Assembly (NCBI GenBank): GCA_052390415.1
Contig: JBQTGY010000026.1
Coordinates: 1-57,367, forward strand
DNA length: 57,367 nt
Reading direction: 5' to 3'
Source of the DNA: JANNWF01 sp052390415
Lineage (GTDB): Bacteria > Pseudomonadota > Gammaproteobacteria > Xanthomonadales > Xanthomonadaceae
Shown here: piece after piece, positions 53,680 to 57,367 of the stretch
Numbering within the stretch: position 1 is the stretch's first letter
Layout: every line of letters begins with the position of its first letter
Translations under genes and position numbers: made by a program
Notes under the pieces: model-generated
What the model was told of the DNA's origin: nothing
The model's database searches: none
What the model saw: only the letters and a program-made list of their open reading frames with translations

Positions 53680-54432
53680 TCAGTCCTTCGGAAGGGCCAG
53701 CGGATCAATGGGCAAGACCTTGATGGGTGCGCCTGAAGTCGGGTCAATCACCATCACGGCGATACCCCGCGACGACATGATCGGCACCCAGCGGACATTT
53801 TCGCCACGACCCAAGGACGCGGTGACTTTGGTGCGTTCACTTTCTGCGCGCAGTGCCGCGAGGCTGCTCAGGGGCTCCGAACTTGCGACCAGGTCGGGTG
53901 CGACTGACTCAAATGGAAGGTAATACTCAGGGAAGACATGGAGGTCGCGACCTCCGATGAACTCATCGATCAGCTTCTGTTTGGTGTCGACGTCGTCGGG
54001 AAGACGTGAGCCCACCAATTCAGGGCCAAACCAGGGCAATCGTGATCGCGGCAAGGCCACCCCTTCAGATTTCAAGTCGGAGTCGCGTACTTCATTCGCA
54101 AAAACCAACGCGTATCGCTCTGGCAGGGCAACCAGAAACACCGGGCGAGACTGCCAGATCACATGCAGTCCATAGAGCAAGAACGCCGCCTGCGCCAAGC
54201 CAATGAACGCGAGATCGAATTTGAGTCGAGGCTTGCCACTACGAAAGATGATGAGGGTGAGCAGCGGCCCGACAACCACGTCGATGCCAGCCAAAACCAG
54301 CAGCAGGCGGTCTGCATTTGAAAATTGAAACATGCCTTTGGCGTACCACGTGGTCAGCATCAACGTAGCCAGCGAGGTGACGATCACGACGGTCAGGACA
54401 AAGTGGATTCCAGCAGCTTTCCAGCGCGACAT
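53680..54432 (-). CDS. TfpX/TfpZ family type IV pilin accessory protein
   Basis: 250 residues. Three N-terminal membrane helices (AAGIHFVLTVVIVTSLATLM, LLLVLAGIDVVVGPLLTLII, LAFIGLAQAAFLLYGLHVIW), then a periplasmic domain of ~150 residues. The start SRWKAAGIHFVLT and GIDVVVGPLLTLIIFRSGKP are typical of accessory proteins encoded next to pilA. They help pilus assembly or stability of their cognate pilin. It is transcribed in the same direction as pilA, 308 bp upstream. Confidence 0.88.
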   Translation of the reverse strand: MSRWKAAGIHFVLTVVIVTSLATLMLTTWYAKGMFQFSNADRLLLVLAGIDVVVGPLLTLIIFRSGKPRLKFDLAFIGLAQAAFLLYGLHVIWQSRPVFLVALPERYALVFANEVRDSDLKSEGVALPRSRLPWFGPELVGSRLPDDVDTKQKLIDEFIGGRDLHVFPEYYLPFESVAPDLVASSEPLSSLAALRAESERTKVTASLGRGENVRWVPIMSSRGIAVMVIDPTSGAPIKVLPIDPLALPKD

Positions 54433-54576
54433 GGAGGCACTCCAATTGGATTAGGGCGAGGCGAGTCGTCAGTGCTCCGAATCAACCCATGCTTCACGGC
54501 GTCAGCGGATCATGTCGACAGGCGGAGAATGGCCCGTTCTGAGCGAAGTGGCGAAAAAATATCGTCAGTCTGCCGA

Positions 54577-55965
54577 CTATTCAATACCCAGTTTCTTGAG
54601 CTTGTAGCGCATGGCACGAAAGGTAATGCCAAGCTTTGCCGCCGCTTTGGTCTTGTTGTAGCGACACTCTTCCAATGCTTTCTGAATCGCTTCGCGTTCC
54701 AGTTGTTCGATGACGTCGGGAAGGGCATCGTTGTTGCTGCTTTGCAGCGACATCGCGACCGAAGGCACGCGTGGCTCAGCGCTGCGCCGATCGGCATACG
54801 GACTGCCACTTGGTAGGCGCAGGTCAGCTTCCTGAATGACGCCGGCTTCGCTCAGCGCCACCGCCCGCTCCAGGATGTTCTCCAACTCCCGAACGTTGCC
54901 CGGAAACGGATAATGGACCAGAGCGTCAAGCGCCTTCGAGCTTAGTCGATAGGGTTCGTCGCGGTTCTCGCTGGCGAGCTTGGTCAGCATGTGGCTGGCG
55001 AGCGCAGGTATGTCAACAGCACGCTCGCGCAACGGTGGAACTCGCAACTCGATGACGTTGATTCGGTAGAAGAGATCGTGTCGAAAGCGACCGTCCTGCA
55101 CGAGGTGAGACAGATTCTTGTGAGTTGCCGAGAGAATCCGGACGTCGGTCGGCTGTTCGACATTGGCCCCGATCGGGCGCACTGATTTTTCCTGAATCAC
55201 CCGCAACAATTTGACTTGCATGTGCAGTGGCAGCTCGCCGACTTCATCCAGAAACAGCGTGCCTCCATTGGCGGCTTGGAATAGACCATCCTTGTCAGAC
55301 ACGGCACCGGTGAAGCTGCCCTTGCGGTGGCCGAAAAACTCGCTCTCCATCAACTCGGTTGGAATTGCGCCACAGTTGACCGGGACGAAAGGACCACTGC
55401 TTCGCGGTCCCTGTTCGTGAATGAGGCGGGCAACCAGTTCCTTGCCGACGCCTGACTCGCCGCCGATGCTGACGGGCGCTTGATTGCGTGCGAGTTTCGC
55501 GATGGTGCTGCGCAACTCTTGCATGGCGGTGGATTCGCCAAGCAACTTGTTGTTGCTGAGCTGGGTTTGCGCGCGCCGCTGCTCGCCGAGTTGCAATGCG
55601 TGCTGCACCATTCTTCGGAGTACATTGATGTCGACTGGCTTTGAGACGAAATCGAAGGCGCCTGCTTTGAGGGCGTCGACTGCCGCGTCGACGTTTCCGT
55701 AAGCCGTGATCATTGCAACCGGAGTTTCCGGATAGCGGCTGGATATGTGAGTGACCAGGGTCTGCCCAGATCCATCCGGCAACCGCATGTCGGTAAAACA
55801 CAGGTCGTAGGTGTTTTCGGATAACCGGCGCCTCGCGCTGGCGAGATCTTCGGCCGTGTCTACCCGCAGCCCCATTCGACCAAGCGTCAGCGACAGCAGT
55901 TCGCGAATATCGTGCTCATCATCAACGATGAGAGCGGCGCGCATCAGGGGGCGTGGTGTCGTCAT
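54577..55965 (-). CDS. pilR: Sigma-54-dependent response regulator PilR
   Basis: 462 residues. Receiver domain (1-125) with Asp59 as phosphoacceptor and Lys109; AAA+ domain with Walker A GGESGVGKE (168-176), the sigma-54 contact loop GSFTGA (216-221, a common variant of GAFTGA) and Walker B GGTLFLDEVGEL; Fis-type helix-turn-helix at the end (KTKAAAKLGITFRAMRYKL). It activates pilA from upstream sites when phosphorylated by PilS. 61 bp after pilS. Confidence 0.97.
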   Translation of the reverse strand: MTTPRPLMRAALIVDDEHDIRELLSLTLGRMGLRVDTAEDLASARRRLSENTYDLCFTDMRLPDGSGQTLVTHISSRYPETPVAMITAYGNVDAAVDALKAGAFDFVSKPVDINVLRRMVQHALQLGEQRRAQTQLSNNKLLGESTAMQELRSTIAKLARNQAPVSIGGESGVGKELVARLIHEQGPRSSGPFVPVNCGAIPTELMESEFFGHRKGSFTGAVSDKDGLFQAANGGTLFLDEVGELPLHMQVKLLRVIQEKSVRPIGANVEQPTDVRILSATHKNLSHLVQDGRFRHDLFYRINVIELRVPPLRERAVDIPALASHMLTKLASENRDEPYRLSSKALDALVHYPFPGNVRELENILERAVALSEAGVIQEADLRLPSGSPYADRRSAEPRVPSVAMSLQSSNNDALPDVIEQLEREAIQKALEECRYNKTKAAAKLGITFRAMRYKLKKLGIE

Positions 55966-56026
55966 TGCTTAGAAGTATCCCCGACGCGAGTCATAGCGCA
56001 AGCGACAACGTGCCCACGAACATACA

Positions 56027-57367
56027 TCATGCTCGGGCGGACAGCAGGTTGTCGGGGCTGTCGTTGCCCACGCGTAGCGGCTGAGCGCGAGCGAGCGTGA
56101 TCCGAAAACAACTGCCGCCGCCCGCCACAGAAACGTAGTCAAGGCGCGCCTGATTGGCTTCGCAAAGTTGCCTCGCGATGTACAAGCCCAGCCCGCTACC
56201 GAACTCACTGGTGGTGTAGAAGGGCTCAAAAATACTCGCGACCACGGAGGGCGGAACGCCCGGCCCGCGGTCTATCACTTCCACCACCGGTGCACCGCCC
56301 GAACCGAGTTGTCGCGCCGAGATGGCGATTCGAGCCGGCTGATCCGGCAAGCGACCGTAAGTAAGCGCGTTCTGCACCAGGGCACTCAGCACCTGATGCA
56401 ACTGGCGTGGGTCGATCACGGCATGCAGCGGACGCTGCCCAGCCGACGTCAGGATTGCATTGCGATCAATGAAATGACTGGTCTTGAACTCCTCAACGAA
56501 GCGCTGTACCCAATGCGCGAGCTCGATCGACTCAGGTCGCGAACGCTCACGCCGGGAGAGTGCCAGCACATTTTCGATGGTGTCGTTCATGCGACCACAG
56601 TGATTCACGACGATCTCGACCAGTCGCCTATCGGTGGCAGGCAAATGGGCGGATTCCTCCAGCAACTGAGCGGCGTGATGAATAGCTGCCAGCGGGTTAC
56701 GTACTTCGTGCGCGATGCTTGCCGACAAGCGACCCAGGGTCGAGAGCGTAAGTTCTTCGGCGCGACGGGAAACCAGGGCGCTGTCATCAAGAAACACCAC
56801 AAATAGCTCGTCTGACATCGCCAAGGTGGCGAAATGAGGGCTGACAAGTGGTCGGTCAGGCACCAGAGCAAGTGGGCCAGTGTCTTGCTGCTGGTCGCCG
56901 CGCCAGCGTTTCCAGCGTTGATGCAGTCCGGATGACAAGGCCTCCAGGTCCCGTTGATCGGGTTTGGGTTCACCGAGCAGCATCCAGGCGGCTTCATTCA
57001 TCAGGCGCACGTGGCCGACGCTATCCAGCACCAGCACGCCAGTACGCATGCGGCGAATGATCAGTTCGTTGAGTTGCGACAAGCTGGCGAGTTCGACGCC
57101 GCGTTGATCTGCGAGTGCCGCGCTTTCCCGCATCTGCCGACCAAGCAAATGACAAAGCAGGCTGATGGCGACATAGGTCACCGCATACATCACTGCCGGC
57201 GCCAGAGAGCGGCCTGCTGACTGATCGCCGAGTTGGCTGTAGACATACTCGGCGACGGTTCCCGCAGCGGCGGCGATCGCAAACGCCAGACTTGCCTGCA
57301 GAGAGAGAATGACGGCCGCGGCACCCAGATTGACCAGCAGCAATAGCGAAACGCCACTTTCAACGCC
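56027..57367 (-). CDS. pilS: Sensor histidine kinase PilS, N-terminus cut by window edge
   Basis: The frame runs off the right edge, so the start codon and the first membrane helices are missing; 446 codons are visible. Two to three remaining helices (LLVNLGAAAVILSLQASLAF, VMYAVTYVAISLLCHLL), a PAS-like domain, then the kinase core: H-box SIAHEVRNPLAAIHHA, N-box LSALVQNALTYGR, IDRGPGVPP and GSGLGLYIARQLCE. PilS senses pilin levels in the membrane and phosphorylates PilR. Confidence 0.96.
   Translation of the reverse strand, partial: GVESGVSLLLLVNLGAAAVILSLQASLAFAIAAAAGTVAEYVYSQLGDQSAGRSLAPAVMYAVTYVAISLLCHLLGRQMRESAALADQRGVELASLSQLNELIIRRMRTGVLVLDSVGHVRLMNEAAWMLLGEPKPDQRDLEALSSGLHQRWKRWRGDQQQDTGPLALVPDRPLVSPHFATLAMSDELFVVFLDDSALVSRRAEELTLSTLGRLSASIAHEVRNPLAAIHHAAQLLEESAHLPATDRRLVEIVVNHCGRMNDTIENVLALSRRERSRPESIELAHWVQRFVEEFKTSHFIDRNAILTSAGQRPLHAVIDPRQLHQVLSALVQNALTYGRLPDQPARIAISARQLGSGGAPVVEVIDRGPGVPPSVVASIFEPFYTTSEFGSGLGLYIARQLCEANQARLDYVSVAGGGSCFRITLARAQPLRVGNDSPDNLLSARA

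Overview
The window is a gene-dense, high-GC piece of a gammaproteobacterial chromosome, most likely from the order Lysobacterales (Xanthomonadales). Support for this is gene content and order (gcvR-bcp, dapA next to a bamC-like lipoprotein, pcnB-folK-panB-panC, queG/nnrD-tsaE-amiC-mutL, metG beside rnfAB, pilS-pilR-pilA and pilB-pilC-pilD-coaE), a peroxiredoxin Q with the cysteine spacing of the Xylella enzyme, and GGGATTCGGGATT-type intergenic repeats. The family cannot be fixed from the sequence alone. There is no prophage, CRISPR array, rRNA or complete insertion sequence.

Layout. 1-5720: a very large exported Ig-like repeat protein (cut by the left edge) divergent from a secreted caspase-family protein with SEL1 repeats and a long coiled coil. 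5740-6840: tRNA-Ser(CGA) and two small genes. 6884-11830: phoH, bcp, gcvR, dapA, a short bamC and fdxA. 11874-18003: tRNA-Glu(CTC), poly(A) polymerase, folate and pantothenate genes, a candidate small RNA with its own promoter and terminator, and pgi. 18133-25581: queG divergent from nnrD-tsaE, then amiC, mutL and a DUF1684 gene. 25577-30590: dispersed hairpin repeats, rnfA-rnfB, metG and apbC. 30591-36426: dcd, then a tightly packed minus-strand operon for 5-oxoproline use (HIT protein, pxpB, pxpC, pxpA, the DUF969/DUF979 membrane pair, pcp). 36588-43994: rimO, a DUF3025 gene, suhB, trmJ ending inside a 265-bp inverted-repeat element, and a PhnD-like binding protein paired with a HAMP-GGDEF-EAL enzyme. 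44017-57367: coaE and the type IV pilus block (pilD, pilC, pilB; pilA, a TfpX/TfpZ accessory protein, pilR, pilS).

The most interesting part is the stretch between pilB and pilA. It holds a DPM1-like polyprenyl-phosphate glycosyltransferase, an AglD/UPF0104-type membrane protein and, directly downstream of the pilin gene, a multi-membrane GT-C protein with a C-terminal TPR-like region that resembles eukaryotic TMTC O-mannosyltransferases. Part of this stretch has clearly lower GC. Together these genes look like a pilin O-glycosylation module that could modify PilA. Other points of interest are the inverted-repeat element that supplies the last residues and stop codon of trmJ, a PanC whose HxGH motif is altered, and a candidate sRNA or attenuator in front of pgi.
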